DNA of 64,000 bases from Pleurodeles waltl (Eukaryota; Chordata; Amphibia; Caudata; Salamandridae), in the NCBI RefSeq assembly GCF_031143425.1, contig NC_090438.1:757791823-757855822 (forward strand), written 5' to 3'. The position numbers were made by a program, and so were the translations under genes. Below the pieces are notes generated by a model, which saw only the letters and a program-made list of their open reading frames with translations, made no database searches and was not told the DNA's origin. Positions within the stretch are counted from its first letter, which is position 1. Every line of letters begins with the position of its first letter. Shown one piece after another: positions 33,064-45,879 of the stretch.

Positions 33064-34380
33064 ATGAGGATGCATTCCTTGCAGGACCGCAAATATTTTC
33101 TCACTGTGCCTTTAGAGGAAGGCCACTCTCTGCTCTGCCTCCAGGCTGAACTGGAAACACTCCTATCTCAGGCTATAGGTAAAGTGCTGGCCCCTTTACA
33201 AGAGAGTGTGGTCAAGTTGACAGCCCAGGTCTCTAATGGGGTTGGCATGTTTGGGAATACAGGAGGTGACTCTAGCGGCAGTAGCACATCGACTCCCAGG
33301 AAATCATGCAAACGTGACGTGGGGCACCTGGAAGACTGAGCGCTTCAATGAATCCTTCCATAAGAGTTTGCACATGTTAAAGCATTCACCTTACCGGGAG
33401 GCTGAATGGCCCGGGGTGATAGGCTACGAAGTCGCCACAATGACTGACTGACGCAGGGTTGTCAATACAGAGAGAGGGTGACACAGATGAGGATGCGTCC
33501 TCTGATGAGGACCACGACTCTGGTCATCCCTGGTGTCTGGCTTCGGTCACGCCAGACCCCTATGAAGGGGGCACATTCATTTCGGACATGTTCTACCTCA
33601 AAGGGTACTTATCATTCCAGGTCTTCTGAATGGCAGACGGACCACAAAGTCGCTGAATGTGGCCAGCAAGATTGGTCAGCCTCTGAACAAGGAGGTGCGT
33701 GCTCGACTGCAGGTGGAATGCCCTTGTCCTACGTTGGAAGCTACGACAGACATTGATCCAAAGTTGTGTACTTAAATTGGGAAATATACTAGGGACCCCA
33801 AGAAGGGCAATGACCGCTCCTGGAGGGCATGTCAAGATAAACCTTTGGACGTCCTGGGTCCCCTCACGCAAATTATACAACTGACGAAACAGTTGAAGCA
33901 CATGGGTAAACCACTTCCAACAGACATAGTGGCAGGATGGGCCCAGAGGGCAGTGTGCCTTCTGGGCAATGCTAATTGTGGTATCTCAGCCGATCGGCCA
34001 TGCTCCCTAACAAATAAGATAGATCCAAAACTTGGGGAGCTCTCCAACTCAGAAGCAGAGGTGTTTGCACAGGGAAACCTGCTTGGCAACCTCTTTGTGA
34101 AAGAGTTGGGGAAGTTTGTGGCAATATTCTCAGCACTTGACAAGACGCAGACCTCGATCAAAAAGGTATTTCCTGGAAAGGTTTGTGGCGGGGGCCAGAA
34201 GAGTTAGGGGTCGCTCATCTGGCAGCTCCAACTTTCAAGGCCCCAGCAGAGGGTCAGCCAAAAGAAATAACGTTTGGCGTGATGGCAGACAGGGAACGTT
34301 CTTCCCAAACTGGGCGAAGAGGAAAGAACAGAACCAGTCGCAACTTCCATGGTGGTGCATACCTCCCCAGAGGAGCTAAT
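33064..34380 (+). pseudogene. DIRS copy F gag
   Basis: Frames 33064-33339, 33478-33756, 33845-34207 and 34183-34392 together hold gag. The best preserved part (33845-34207) reads IVAGWAQRAVCLLGNANCGI, then KIDPKLGELSNSEAEVF, LFVKELGKFVAIFSALDKTQ and SIKKVF, a helical block typical of gag-like proteins of one DIRS group. A basic tail follows (GRRGKNRTSRNFHGG). Frameshifts separate the parts. Confidence 0.65.
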
Positions 34381-34569
34381 GCTGCGCATTAACCCTTCTT
34401 CCCCTCAAGCACTTGGGTGGGGGGGGAGGGGGGGTGATGAGGAGGTTCGCGCACAGATGGACTACGGAGTTCATAGGAACCCCAGTGCAGGAGACACCGC
34501 TTCTCCCAAACAGACATGACATTGATCGATGCAGAGGTGCAGGAGCTCCTAAGGAAAGGGGCCATTTGC

Positions 34570-34740
34570 AGGTCAGTACTACATCCGCAAGGGATTCCTA
34601 AGCAATAGTTTCCTGGTGGAAAAGAAAGACAAAGGCTTCCACCCAGACATAAATTTAAGTGCCTTTAATGAATGGGTGGTGTACAGACACTTCAAGATGG
34701 AGGGCACACACCTGCTCAGGGATCTCCTCCTTCAGGGAAA
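34570..34740 (+). pseudogene. DIRS copy F reverse transcriptase, first part
   Basis: The sequence reads FLVEKKDKGFHPDINLSAFN and then EWVVYRHFKMEGTHLLRDLL. It stops at LQG directly before the L2 insertion. In DIRS elements this is followed by the aspartate-bearing block that resumes at 37169 as VHLDLKH. Confidence 0.75.
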
Positions 34741-34749
34741 CAACAACGA

Positions 34750-37079
34750 CGCCAACACCGCATCACTGACCACCAACCTCCTCAACCTCGGACTCCATCA
34801 ACTGGTCAACACCCACATCGCCGGACACACGCTTGACCCACTCTTCACCTCAAGCAACCACATCTCTTTCAGCCACACCTCCGAACTCCACTGGGACCGA
34901 CCATCACTGCGTCCACTTCACCTTCAAGAAAAACACCGAACACCACCGCATCCCTCTACCGCCTCACCGCCGCTGGGGAAAAGTCACCGAAGACCAACTA
35001 ACCAGCACACTCGCCAAATACCCACCACCCGAACCCACCGACCCGAGCACCGCCGCCATCAACCTCCATCAATGGATCCTCAACTGCGCCAACACCTCAG
35101 CCCCACTCAAGAAACCCACCGCCAACCAAGAAAAGAAAAAAACAGCCTGGTTCACAGACGAACTGACCATCTTCCAAACGCACCTGCCAGAAACTCAAGA
35201 AAAAATGGATCCTCGAGCGCACATCCGACAACCTTGCTACCCTCAAGGACGCCAACCGTGAACACCACCAACGGATCCGACTCGCCAAGCGCACCCACTT
35301 CACAGAACGCCTCAACAACAATGCCCATGACTGCAAAGAACTCTTCTGCATCGTGAAGGAACTCTCCAACCCTAACGCCAACGTCAACGACGTCCCTCCC
35401 TCCCAGAAACTCTGCGACGATCTCTCCACCTTCTTCCACCAGAAAATCGCAGCCATCCACGACAGCTTCAACACCGCACCTCCGCCAGACCCCACCCCCC
35501 GACGACTCCTCCCACGCCTGCCGCCTCACCACCTGGACCCAAGTAGACGACGCCAAAACCCTAACAACCATGAATTCCATCCACTCAGGCTCTCCCACGG
35601 ACCCGTGCCCACATCACGTATTCAACAAAGCCGACGCCACCATCGCCCCCAAACTCCGCAAGATCATCAACCGCTCCTTCAACACCGCCACCTTCCCGGA
35701 CAGCTGGAAGCACGCAGAAATCCAACCCCTCCTCAAGAAACCCAAGGCTGACCCCAACGATCTCAAAAACTTCCGACCGATCTCTCTCCTCCCTTTTCCA
35801 GCGAAGGTCATCGAGAAGATCGTCAACGCACAGCTCACCCACTTCCTAGAAGACAACTCCATCCTAGACCCCTCACAATCTGGATTCAGACGAAACCACA
35901 GCACTGAGACCGCACTCCTCGCCGCCACAGATGACATCAGACAACAAATGGACAACGGCGAAACCTCAGCCCTCATCCTCCTCGACCTATCAGCCGCTTT
36001 CGACACAGTCTGCCACCGCACCCTGCTAACCCATCTCCACGAAGCCGGCATCCAAGACAAAGCCCTCAACTAGATCGCATCCTTCTTCTCCGACAGAACC
36101 CAGAGAGTCCGACTCTCACCCTTCCGCTCCAAAGCCACCAACCTCATCTGCGGCGTCCCCCAAGGCTCCTCTTAGCCCAACGTTGTTCAACGTCTACATG
36201 GCCCCCCTCGCACAACTGGCCCGTCATCACAACCTTAGCATCATCTCCTACGCCGACGACACCCAGCTCGTCCTCTCCCTGACCAAAGATCCGCTCACCG
36301 CCAAAACCAACCTCCACGAGGGACTAAAATCCATCGCCGAGTGGATGAGCAACAGCCGCCTGAAGCTCAACTCCGACAAGACGGAAGTCCTCATCCTCGG
36401 ACGCACCCCCTCGGCCTGGAACGACTCCTGGTGGCCCACCGCCCTCGGACCCCCACCCACCCCAGCCAGCCACGCACGAAACCTCGGCTTCGTCCTCGAC
36501 TCTGCTCTCTCCATGTCCAAACAGATCAAGGCCGTCTCCTCTTCTTGTTTCAACACCCTCTGCATGCTCCGCAGGATCTTCAAGTGGATTCCAACAGGAA
36601 CCATGAAGACGGTGACTCAAGCCCTCGTCAGTAGCAGACTTGACTACGGCAACGCACTCTACACAGGCATCCCAACGAAAGACATCAAACGACTCCAACG
36701 CATCCAGAACGCATCTGCCCGCCTGATCCTCGACAGACCCCGCCGATGTCACATCTCCCCCCACCTGAAGGACCTCCACTGGCTCCCTGTGGATAAAAGG
36801 ATCACCTTCAAACTCCTCACCCACGCACACAAGGCACTACACAACACCGGACCCACCTACCTGAACACCAGACTCAACTTCTACGTCCCCACACGTCAAC
36901 TCCGCTCTGCCAACTTCGCCCTCGCCATTGTCCCCCGAATCCAGCGCAAGACCTCTGGCGGCAGATCCTTCTCCTTCCTCGCCGCCAAGACCTGGAACTC
37001 TCTCCCCACCTCACTACGCCAGACCCAGGACCTCCTCACCTTCAGGAGGCTCCTCAAGACATGGCTCTTCGAACGCTAG
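34750..37079 (+). pseudogene. L2 LINE ORF2: endonuclease end, reverse transcriptase and C-terminus
   Basis: The reverse transcriptase carries LKNFRPISLLPFPAKVIEKI, SGFRRNHSTETALLA, LILLDLSAAFDTVCHRTLL (first catalytic aspartate), GVPQGSS and ISYADDTQLVLSL (the YADD box). The C-terminal part (36183-37079) is open for 298 codons through LQRIQNASARLIL, DLHWLPVDKRITFKLL and a final LLKTWLFER before TAG. Defects: frameshifts in the endonuclease/linker, a TAG at 36073-36075 where tryptophan is usual (ALN*IASFF), and a broken frame after GVPQGSS near 36175. The enzyme would copy its own RNA at a nicked target. The L2/CR1 group assignment rests on these motifs. Confidence 0.75.
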
Positions 37080-37146
37080 CAGCACCCCCCCACCCCCAGC
37101 GCCTCGAAACCCTGTCAGGTACATAGCGCGCTCTATAAATTCACTG

Positions 37147-37168
37147 ATTGATTGATTGATTGATTGAT
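37147..37168 (+). repeat. (ATTG)n 3' tail of L2
   Basis: Five ATTG units end the LINE, in place of a poly(A) tail. The same tail in reverse complement ends the copy at 16671. Confidence 0.8.
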
Positions 37169-38420
37169 GGTGCACTTGGACCTCAAGCACGTATCTCACT
37201 GTGCCGGTTTGTACATTTCGTCTCGAGATAGCAGGTGTTCAAATATAAATCTCTCACATTTGGGCTTTCGTCAGCACTGTGGTGCTTTACGAAACTCCTG
37301 AAGCTGGTAGTGGAAAACCTCGGGACACAGGGGTCAGGCTAATTATTTAGACAATATTCTCCTGATGGATAAGTCTCAATCCCAGCTCCTATCTCACATA
37401 AACACGACTATTGTCTTTCTGCAGAATATGGGGTTTGTAATAAACCAGAAGTTGGAGTTGGCACCCTCACGAACTATGACCTTCAGAGGGTTCCTTATGA
37501 ACTCCAAGGTGACCTCACTCAGCCTCCCAAGCTCGAAGATGATCAACAAAGAACTGGGAAACGTTCTGAAGAGGGACAGGATTTCCCTCAAGCAGCTGGT
37601 CAGGATAGTGGGACTGCTATTGTCCTCAATCCAAGCCATGTTCTCGGCTCCTTTACATTACAGGGCACTACAGCGGTTGAAGGCCTTCAACCTCAGGAGG
37701 GAGTACCCTACTTGGAAATGATCTCCCTCTCCTCGGAGGAACAGACAAAACTAAAATGGTGGATAGACCACATGGAAGCGTGGAACGGCAAAGTGATCTT
37801 CAGGTCCTCCCCGGGCCTCATCATAGAATCTGATACAAGCCGTCAGGGATGGGGTGCCAGGTGTGGGGAGATTGATGGGGGTGGGGCGTTGGATCGACAG
37901 GAATTCAATATTCATATCAACTGCCTTGAACGTCTGGCGAGGTCTTTCGCAGTCAGGTCCATGACGCGGGACAGAGTTTCTTGTTGTATTCTCTTGAGGA
38001 TGGACAATGTGTCCACAGTCCAGTGCATAAACTGCCTGGGTGGAACTCGCTTGAGGCATTGGTGGAACTGGAGAAGGATTTTTGGCATTACTGTCCCCAA
38101 CACCAAATCTTTGTGACAGCGGAATATCTTCCGGGAACACCGAATACTCTAGCAGTCTGGAACTCCAGACATTTGGAGGACACTAGCAACTGGACAGGAC
38201 CGTCCTTACGGTCCTCATGGACTAATGGGGTCCGTGTTCAGTGGCTCTCTTTGCCTCAAGACTGAACGCACAATTACTGAGGTACTTCAGTTGGTGCCCG
38301 AGGGCGATGGTAGTGGATGCATTTCCCCAGGAATGGGGAAGGGAGCAAGCTTATGCGTTCTCTCCTTTCATTCTGATGCTGAGAGTGACAGCTCAAGTGC
38401 ATTGTCAACATGTTCATATA
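37169..38420 (+). pseudogene. DIRS copy F reverse transcriptase second part and RNase H
   Basis: The part just after L2 resumes with VHLDLKH, and the frame 37365-37721 ends the polymerase with FLQNMGFVINQKLELAPSRT and a thumb-like IVGLLLSSIQAMFSAPLHY. RNase H (37712-38116) keeps aspartate in IIESDTSRQGWG, glutamate in IHINCLERLARS and aspartate in LLRMDNVSTVQ. After a frameshift the last block reads GTPNTLAVWNSRHLEDTSNW, with valine where family members have the fourth catalytic aspartate (LADWNSR). The spacer follows as LFASRLNAQLLRYFSWCPRA. The catalytic polymerase box between 37190 and 37365 is degraded. Confidence 0.75.
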
Positions 38421-40914
38421 TAACAACAAAAAGGCTTCTTTCTGGACAAAAAGCTACCTTTTATGCCAAATTTGGCATAATTCCGTCCAGCAGTTTGGGC
38501 GGTAGTAGAGTTCAAAATCCCTATGGGAAACTCACTTCTTGATGGATCACCCGAAACTTCCCATGTTAACAAGATTCTCTGGACCACTTTTTGGGGGGGA
38601 AATTTTGTAAAGATACGCCCAACTGTGCCAAAGATAAAGGTAAGTCAAAAAATGTGTTTTCTATGGAAACATGGCCCTAACTGTACTTACTCGCGACCGC
38701 CAGATGTAACACACACATTTATCATTCAAATGGATTTTCAGTCAGTCTTCTTTCATCTATTGTCCTGCTGTTCTGTAATCCACATTTTATTCGGTTATAA
38801 CAGACAGTATGTGGTAATGTGTCAGATCACTCAAGTTACTGGCTCCACTTTAAGTAACGACATTCATCTTTTTTACAAGGAGCACATACTAAAACATAGT
38901 TCCATTCAGGGACTACTTTGGAGATGTGTTTTTTATGGTCCGAAAACAATGTTCTTGTTTTTTTTTTTTTTTCTTTTTTTAGATTGGTGAGGTCTAGGGA
39001 GCCCATTCCCTAACAAAGTTGTACACAAAAAAATGACAAGAAAAAACAAGCACTGGCAAAGCAAAAATGCTGGCCGCCAACATCAGCTCTATTGGCTTTG
39101 CCAATGCCTGTTTAAATAGCATTTAAATTTACAAAAAAAACAAAAAAAAGAGGCCTGCAACTAAATATGGGAATTTTGACAAATCATTTCATCTATTTCA
39201 TTAACTAGAAAAGTTACAACAGAACCTAGAACCGTCTTGTTTAAAAGTTAAAATCTCGATCAAATGCAGACCTCATCTTCTCAAGCTATAAGCACAAAAT
39301 GCTCTAGCTAAATAAAGTATCCGTCCTAAAACTTATATCAGTAAAGCAATGTTAGCACAAAGAAAGGGTGGTGACCCACTTGGTCCTTCAGGTTTAACAG
39401 ATAGGAAAACGGATTTGGTGCTACACTTCTCATCTTTGCTCTCATAGGAAAGACAGTCAGTTTTGCAAGAAGCTCAAACTATTTCAGTAAGAAAGACAAC
39501 CACTATTACTTGGAAGCAAAATATATTTCAGTGTTTTCAACTTTCTGTATTCTGCCTTAATCAGTCATAGGCAACACATAAGGTACGGCCTTTGAAGGAT
39601 TTTTTAAAATCCAAACAATCTAAGATGAGATCAACTTGACAACAGAATTTTTTGGTGGGCTGTTTGCCTGGACCAATGTAATCAATGTAACTCCAGGGTA
39701 TAAAAAGCCAAACAGAATTGAAACTGACAATCAATCAGAAAGAACACTGCCAAATGTAAAAAAGTCATCCTTCTAGTAGGGGAATACTTCTGCAGAGCCT
39801 TGTGTAAACTACTCCCAAAGTATCCTTCCAGGAGAAGGGTCGAGATAGATTGGGAATCACTCCAAATGGAACTAGAGACCAACCCTACTGACGCGGGAGG
39901 ACACTCCTATGTATGCCCTAGGAATAATGCCTTATGAAAGAAAGTGTTGAAGCTCCTAAACAACATTTCTGCACAGGCACTGGAGTTGCCACAAACTCTC
40001 ATAGTAGGCATGGAAACACTTAGATGGAGTCTTATCAGCCAAGTCATAGAAATCAGTAACTGTCAAAGAAGTCCACTAAGCGGGATAGTCTCTCTATGCA
40101 CACCTTTGCCCTGCCTACCTTTGTTGCCAACAAAAAAAAATTGATCAATATGAAATGAACCACTAAAGTGAATGGAGTAAATGATCGCCCTCCTTCTTGA
40201 ATCTAGTCTAAGCAGCTGCTCCTCCTTTGAATTGTTTAATGTTAACATGTGACATTGTTGTTCATGTTGAAGGAAATGCAAAAGTTAGATAATTTCACAA
40301 GCTACGTTCAGACAAGGTACCAGTGCCTGAAAACAAGGAAAGTAAAAAGGTAAAGGATGGAATGCTTGAATTAACATCAGCCCCTGGGATTACTCTGGGC
40401 TGAATTCCAATATATCACTTTTTTTTCCCCTTATGCCACTCAAGAGAAGAGACACCCTCGTGGAAATCAGGGAAGGTCCTGCACCTACAGAAACAGTCCT
40501 CATCAAAACAGAAAGCCAGTTTCACTTTGCATGGAAAACAAGCAATCCCAGAATCGCTTGGTTTATTGGGCCTCCGTGAGAGGTGGTTTTATTTTTACAG
40601 TACAGTGAGAGCAGGACCCACGTCTTGGCATACCCGTTGAACCTGGAGGACTGAACTGGGGGAAAACATACACGTGATGGGAAGAATGGTTGAATTAATC
40701 TCTACCACTGCTAAATACTGACACATTCCAGTCCATCTTTTTTTGCCCTTTGTGCCATTCCTGACAAGAAACACCATCCTGGCATCGGGCACAGGCAAAT
40801 ACGGAGCCAAGGCATTAGTATCAAATTAATGGAAGCAGTGCCTCATGCCACGGCACCCCATGCAGGTATAAGTGTGAGGTTATGTCTGCTTAAGTAGTAA
40901 TAATCAAGAGTATA
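38421..40914. other. No gene recognised; short dispersed repeats
   Basis: The part near 38455-38600 (ATGCCAAATTTGGCATAATT and following) looks like a dispersed repeat. An imperfect inverted pair CACTGGCAAAGC / GGCTTTGCCAATG lies at 39051-39108, and a T-run at 38958-38980. The rest is AT-rich and without recognisable frames. Confidence 0.45.
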
Positions 40915-43309
40915 TGTAGGAAGCTGGCTCGGTATATACTATATCAAAATGAGATATAGTGTGCACAGAGTCCAGGGGTTCCCCAGAGGCTCGACAGAGG
41001 CATTAATAGATAATACTTATGCTCTATTTGTGATAGTGTGGTCGAACAGTTAGGCTTATCATAGGGTAGTGTTAAGCATTTGTTGTACACAAACAAGCAA
41101 TAGAAGAAACAGACACACAATAACTTAACTCCAGCCCAATAGGCTTTATACAGAAAAGTATCTTTGTTAATTTATTTCTAGAACCACAAGATTCAGTTTG
41201 CAGGTAAGTACATAAAATGTAAGGTACTTTGCATAGTAATACTTAGAACTTTGAATACAATAAGCAATGTATACAGTTTTCTTTTAAATAGCAAAAAGCT
41301 ATTTTAAAAGTAAACAGTGCAATTTTCAGCAGTTCCTGGGGGAAGAAAAGATTGAACAGTGTAACAGGTAAGTACACAACATACAGCTCCTATCTCCGGG
41401 TTTTAGGTAGTCTGTCGTTGGGGGTTCAAGCTAACCCCAAAAACACCCCACCAGAAAAACTGGGCCAGTCCTGTGCAGAGCTCAAAGAGGAAACAAATTA
41501 ACTGTGGCTCCTAGGGTGACAGGGGGTACTCGGATCTTGGTTAGCCAGGTAAGTACCCGCAACTCAGAAGGCAGACCAGGAAGCTTAGAAGAACACTTGA
41601 GGGGCTCCAAGTAGGCACCTAAAACACACCCTCAGCAGCACAGCGGCGGCCGGGTGCAGGGTGCAAACAGTATGTCGGGTTTTCAATAGCGATCAATGGG
41701 AGACCCCAGGGGTCAGTCAGATGCTGCAGGCGAGGTCCTGGGGGGAGAAGGGAGGGGGGGGCTGTTCTCGGGCACATCACTGGTCGTGTAGGGCAGTGGG
41801 CAGCCTACTGGTCGATGCTGCACTGGCTTCAGGACTCACGCATCCGGAGTGAGGTGGGAGTGCTTGGTAGGAAGTTTCTTTGGGACAGAGCCGTTGCCCT
41901 CGGGTCCTTTTGGGGGCAGGGCAGTCCTCTGGAGTTGGCAGCTGTTCTTTCTGCAGGTTCTTTGAAGCAGGAGACAGGCCGATAGGGCTTGGGCCAAAGC
42001 AAATGTCTTCCTTCTTCTCTGGGGTTTCAGCTTAGCAGTCCTACTTTGTAGGTCGCCAGGAATCTGGTGAGCTGGATTCAGGGAGGCCTTAAATTCTATA
42101 TTTAGGGGCGTGTTAGGGTCAGGGGGCAGAAGCCAACGGCAACTGTCCCTGAGGGTGGCTACACCCTCCTTGTGCCTACTCCGTTTGGGGAGGGGGGAAC
42201 ATTCCTATCCCTATTGGTCCCTGTCCTCCAAACCAAGAATGAGGATTCTGCAGGGAAGGGGTCACCTCAGCTCTGGACACCTTAGGGGTGGTCCTGGCTG
42301 AGGTGGTCACTCCACCCTGTTTTCCTCATTTTCCCGCCGGACTTGCTGCCAAAAGTGGGGCTGTGTCTGGGTGCCGGGGATCTCTACTACCTGGAGTGCC
42401 CTTGGGCACTGTAATCCGAGGCTTGAGCCTTTGAGGCTCACCGCCAGGTGTTACAGTTCCTGCAGGGGGAGGTGTGAAGCACCTCCACCCAGGATAGGCA
42501 TTGTTTCTCACCACTGAGAGCACAAAGGCTCTCACCCCATGTGGTCAGAAACTCGTCTGAAAGTGGCAGGCTGGCGCAGACGGGTCAGCCTTACACTAGC
42601 AGTTGGACTAACATACAGGAGGCATCTCTAAGATGCTTTCTGTGTGCATTTTTCAATAAATCCCACACTGGCATCAGTGGGGGTTTATTGTGCTGAGAAG
42701 TTTGATATCAAACTTCCCAGTATTCAGTGAAGCCACTATTGATCTGTGGAGTTCGTAATGACAAACTCCCAGACTATATACTCAACATGGATATGCTGCA
42801 CATACAATGTCTAAGAATGGACTTAGACACTGTGGGGGCATATTGCTCCTGCAGCTATGCCCTCACCTGTGGTATAGTACACCCTGCCCTAGGGCTGTAT
42901 GGCTTGCTAGAGGGGTGATGTACCTATGCCACAGGCAGTGGTTTGTGGGCATGGCACTCTAAGGGGGGTGCCATGCCAACTATGCCTTTTTCTCTCCACC
43001 AGCACACACAGGCTGCAAGGCAGTGTCCATGTACTTGGTGAGGTGTCCCCCATGGTGGCATAATACATGCTGCAGCCCTTGGTGACCTTCCCTGGCCACA
43101 TGGCCCTTGGTACCATGGGTACCTTTCACAAGGGACTTAACTGTGTGCCAGGCTGTGCCAATTGTGGAAACAAAGGTACAGATTTTGAGAAAGAACACTG
43201 GTGCCGGGACCTGGTTAGCAGGATCCCAGCACACTTTTAATCAAAGTTGGCATCAACAATAGGCAAAAAGTTGTGGGGGTAACCAAGCCAACCTTGGCAC
43301 TTTCCTACA
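40915..43309 (-). mobile_element. Long non-coding TG...CA element X (probable solo LTR)
   Basis: It starts TGTAGGAAGCTGGCTC and ends GGCACTTTCCTACA, giving an 8-base inverted end. It aligns at both ends with W, in reverse complement with Z, and with the end of Y. In the minus-strand orientation an AATAAA (41171-41176) lies about 256 bases before the end, as in Z. No frame codes for a recognisable protein. The flanks GTATA and CACAC do not match, so no target duplication is seen. It lies 9 bases from element Y in the opposite orientation. Confidence 0.6.
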
Positions 43310-43318
43310 CACACTTAC

Positions 43319-45812
43319 TGCGAGAAAGTGCCTCTTTTGACATGGTTAGTCCCCCACTTTTTGGCTGCTATGTTATGTGGTTTCAAAGTTGTAAGCGACC
43401 TGGGCCCCTGCAAAACAGGTTCCCAGGGCCAGATCTCTTTCCAAAACTGTTGTGATGCACTGGCACAATTACCAACATCTTTAGCGGTCACTATAATTCC
43501 CTAATAAATGGTACTTAGGTACCCAGGGAATGGGGTACTACGGGTAGACCCCTGAGGGCAGCAGTACAGATAGTGCTACCCTCAAGGACCCTGCATCCAA
43601 GTGCACTCAGCCCAGCCATTGCAGGCAAAGTGTCCTGGAGCAATCCTAAAATGCAAGCCAGACACGGCACACAACCTGTGTGACCTGCCCACTACACACT
43701 GCATGCAATATAGGTAAGCCTCCCTCTGGCAGGCCTTACAGCCTAAGGTAGGGTGCAATATAATTCATGTGTGGGCATAGGTGCATGAGCAATATGCCCC
43801 TACTGTGTCCTTGCCAAACCTGAGGGATAGTAACTGTTAAAAGCGGGCATTTTAAATGCATGTGCTGGACACTAGTCAGTACGAGTTTCACAGCTACATG
43901 AAAGGCCATACTGAATCCTGGGTTGTTTAGTATCAAACATCCCAGAACAACAAATCCAAACTGATTCCAGTACTGGGTTTGTTGCAAAATTTACCTAGGG
44001 TCCACTTTAGAGGTATCCCCTTCAAAGCTACCTAGCCCTGGCATGGCTGCTGGCCAGTCGCAACCAGTCTGCCACCACCAGACAAGATTCTGGATCCCTG
44101 GGGTGAGAGCCTTTGTTCTCTGGGACCAGAAAACAAAGCCCTTCATAGGACAAGGTGTTACACCTCCTCCCCCAGGAACTGGCACTGCCCTGCCTGCAAG
44201 CTTCAAAGGCCTTGCCGCCTTTGATAATCAACCCCCGTCCTGCTGCTAGCAGCAGATGGCCACCTCCATTGCAAAACCCCACTTTTGGTGGGAGAAATGG
44301 CGAGAAAATGCACAAAGACTAGGAGGAGTTGCCACCCTCTGCCTGCACCACCCCTCAGGTGCATGGTAGTAAAATAGCCAATCAGGGCTAGGGATGTGAC
44401 CTTTCCCCTAAGGAAGTGGTCACATAGTGGGTGTAGCCACCCGAAAGTAGATGGCCCATTGGCCACTACCAGGTACTCCCCTAAACACCCCCTATATGCA
44501 GTATTTAGTGGGCACCCCTAGACCTGCAGATCAGATTTGACAGACATGAAAAATAGTGACAAAGAATACCCAAAGCTCGAGAACAGAAGTCCGGCTGCAT
44601 GAAGAACAAGGCGCCAAACCCTGACTGCTGCACCCAGGACTCCACAACTTCTTCTGAGGGGTCAACTGGACATCGGATGGAAGAAACCCCAGAGGACCTC
44701 CAACCTTCTAAAAATCACCAAGAACCTCCCTCCAGAGTGAAGGCATCACTCTCTGGAACAGCAAGCAAGATACAGTGAAGTCCAGTTTATTGACCGGCCA
44801 CTGACCAAGGAACCAGACAGCAGCCAGACCAAATATTCCCCGGTCGGACCTGGAGGACAAACCCTGCAGGTGTGGCATGTTCGGTGGCACGGAGACCTCC
44901 AGTGCCTGAACTGTGCAATGGCCAGGGGTACTGGACCCCCAGTATTGGATACCCAGAAGAAAAGTCCGCTCCGGACTCTCCGAGGACCAGAAGCAAGCAC
45001 CAGTCGAGGGACTTTGGGACAGCCATAAGAACCACACACCCCCACAGAGTGGCCCTGCTGACCTACAATCCACCTCCCAAGAAACCTGCCCCTGGTTCCA
45101 AAGGCTCCTTTGCGCACAGTTTTTGGCTGACCTATCTGCTCTGCACCAGCTCCGTGGCGCTTGCATCGGAGAACCAGCTGTGTTCTAGGGGGTCCCAACC
45201 CCCTTGCGATCTCTAAAATCAAGGGGGATCCACCGGACTTACCTTTAAGCCTGCCTGTGCATTGAACTTCCAAATGGTCTCCTTTGCCTGTCCAGCACCA
45301 GTTCCAAGACTCTTACTCGCTGCTCTCGCTCAAACCGGGAACCACGTGAACTTCTCCGGCTGGCCCACAGGACATCTCTGTGACCTCAATCTAAAATCAG
45401 AAAGTGACATTTGTGAAAGCATTGTCTGATTTCATATGCATTTTTAAAGTTTTCTCCCATTGATTCCTATGGTGTGTAATTAAGCACCAATATACTATTT
45501 TTGCTAAACTTTGAAAAATAATAACTTAAAAAGTACTTATCAGATTCTGATGTTCTTGGTCTTAAAAAATGTTACAAATCTGAACTACTTTTTCGAATTG
45601 GTCTCAGTGTGTGTTGTCCACATTTATTTGTACTGGAGTACGACAAATGCTTAACACTTCTCCAAGAATGGCCTAACTGCTGGACCAAGCTACCACAAAA
45701 ATTAGAGCATTAGGTGGTCTAGTTTTTACCTCTGTGAGCCAATGTGGGGTTGCTCGGACTCTGCACAGTGCACATCGTTTTTGTACACTATATAGAGAGC
45801 CAGTCTCCTACA
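43319..45812 (+). mobile_element. Long non-coding TG...CA element Y (probable solo LTR)
   Basis: It starts TGCGAGAAAGTGCCTC and ends GAGCCAGTCTCCTACA. The reverse complement of its end matches the start of X (TGTAGGAgaCTGGCTC). The flanks are CTTAC (43314-43318) and CCTAC (45813-45817), four of five identical, fitting an aged 5-bp target duplication. It is non-coding over 2.5 kb. It shares the plan of Z but is a diverged subfamily. Confidence 0.6.
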
Positions 45813-45879
45813 CCTACCCCATGCGTGGGATGCATGGGTCTTTTGGGGAACAAGGAGGAATCCTCCACATCAGCAGCTT

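Larger units (their letters stand above)
34741..37168 (+). mobile_element. L2-type LINE inserted in DIRS copy F
   Basis: This LINE is truncated within the endonuclease. It retains the endonuclease end (GHTLDPLFTSSNHISFSHTS), the linker with AWFTDELTIFQ, reverse transcriptase (35570-36350), the C-terminal region, and a 3' tail of ATTG repeats (37147-37168). The 3' end (TAGCGCGCTCTATAAATTC then the tail) matches the antisense copy at 16670. It is well preserved and has only a few stops and frameshifts, so it is younger than its DIRS host. Confidence 0.8.
32400..38420 (+). mobile_element. DIRS-like retrotransposon copy F (third family), split by an L2 LINE
   Basis: This is the only plus-strand DIRS. 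It has a non-coding leader (32400-33060), gag (33064-34380), reverse transcriptase start (34570-34740), then, after the L2 insertion (34741-37168), the rest of reverse transcriptase and RNase H (37169-38420). No recombinase follows, so the 3' end is missing. The proteins belong to the DIRS group but differ strongly from copies A-E. Without L2 the element would be about 3.6 kb. Confidence 0.75.

Noticed and set aside
40915..43309. Element X as a classic DNA transposon
   Set aside because: The inverted ends are only about 8 bases (TGTAGGAA), no transposase is present, and relatives show 5-bp flanks and AATAAA placement that fit LTRs better.
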